Assembly: GCA_023213315.1 (NCBI GenBank) | Contig: JAKCPI010006257.1 | Location: 30,642 to 94,641 of the forward strand | Length of the DNA stretch: 64,000 nucleotides | Direction of reading: 5' to 3' | Source: Euborellia annulipes | Lineage: Eukaryota > Arthropoda > Insecta > Dermaptera > Anisolabididae | In this document: positions 63,871-64,000 of the stretch, piece by piece | Numbering within the stretch: position 1 is the stretch's first letter | Layout: each line of letters opens with the position of its first letter | The notes under the pieces: model-generated | The model's database searches: none | Told to the model about the DNA's origin: nothing | Seen by the model: the letters and a program-made list of their open reading frames with translations, nothing else | Made by a program: the position numbers and the translations under genes

Positions 63871-64000
63871 TTCGTTTCCCGTTGCCAAATTGCTGTTGAA
63901 GATGATTGATGGTGGGGAAGGGGTTCACACGCACACACACCAAATGACAACACGAAATTTTTGATTTAACAATTATTAATTAACACGTAATTGGTTTAAT

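Noticed and set aside
1..64000. CRISPR array, bacterial operons, rRNA genes
   Set aside because: Repeats are dispersed rather than regularly spaced, no long ORFs exist, and no rRNA-like conserved blocks were seen; the sequence is eukaryotic.

Overview
The window looks like intron and intergenic DNA from an invertebrate animal. It is AT-rich, has no ORF above about 160 codons, and is full of microsatellites (CA, GA, TTG), long poly-G/poly-C runs, tRNA-derived SINEs, MITE-like inverted repeats and palindromic elements. The one convincing gene piece has canonical GT-AG junctions and an animal-style poly-Ala/poly-His low-complexity end. Frequent TAGGCCT-type motifs and heavy microsatellite load would fit a marine invertebrate or arthropod, but I cannot name the species.

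Gene content: two adjacent plus-strand exons (16169-16319 and 19046-19398) belong to one gene of unrecognised identity. The first is Ser/Gly-rich. The second runs through Ala-rich, Gly-rich, poly-Ala and poly-His sequence to a stop, with an apparent one-base loss in a G run near 19232-19237. Copies of a 200-bp direct repeat flank this last exon. Everything else on either strand is non-coding or only weakly supportable: short candidate ORFs at 33901-34158 and 36862-37044 (minus), and a possible short minus-strand terminal exon near 50886-50943.

Repeat landscape, left to right. 0-5.5 kb: an old interspersed repeat (family A), a CTGANGA/GAAACGTC fold-back pair, and a family B repeat invaded by three SINEs. 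5.5-16 kb: AT-rich DNA with many copies of a short motif, AAGAGATGTAGATCGTATAT. 16-20 kb: the two exons. 20-26 kb: a mosaic of hammerhead-like modules plus a dense, both-strand cluster of a second short motif, TTTCATATGTT(N)4TTTGATTGCA. 27-43 kb: family A repeats, MITEs and a series of fold-back elements. 43-55 kb: AT-rich DNA with poly-G, a G/T-rich block and another fold-back. 55-64 kb: a duplicated element with a MITE nested in one copy, a pogo-like MITE, SINEs and the best-formed hammerhead-like module.

The strongest candidate for an undescribed system is the set of about 30 short modules with the hammerhead-ribozyme core order CTGANGA - hairpin - GAAACGTC. They occur repeatedly as inverted pairs, with the left copy on the minus strand and the right copy on the plus strand, inside palindromic elements of about 130-740 bp. 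Penelope-like retroelements are known to carry minimal hammerheads. No reverse transcriptase is visible here, so these would be non-autonomous derivatives or a separate fold-back family. Two further signals deserve attention: the two short dispersed motifs (27 copies across the window; 16 copies within 6 kb), each with conserved spacing and otherwise divergent flanks.
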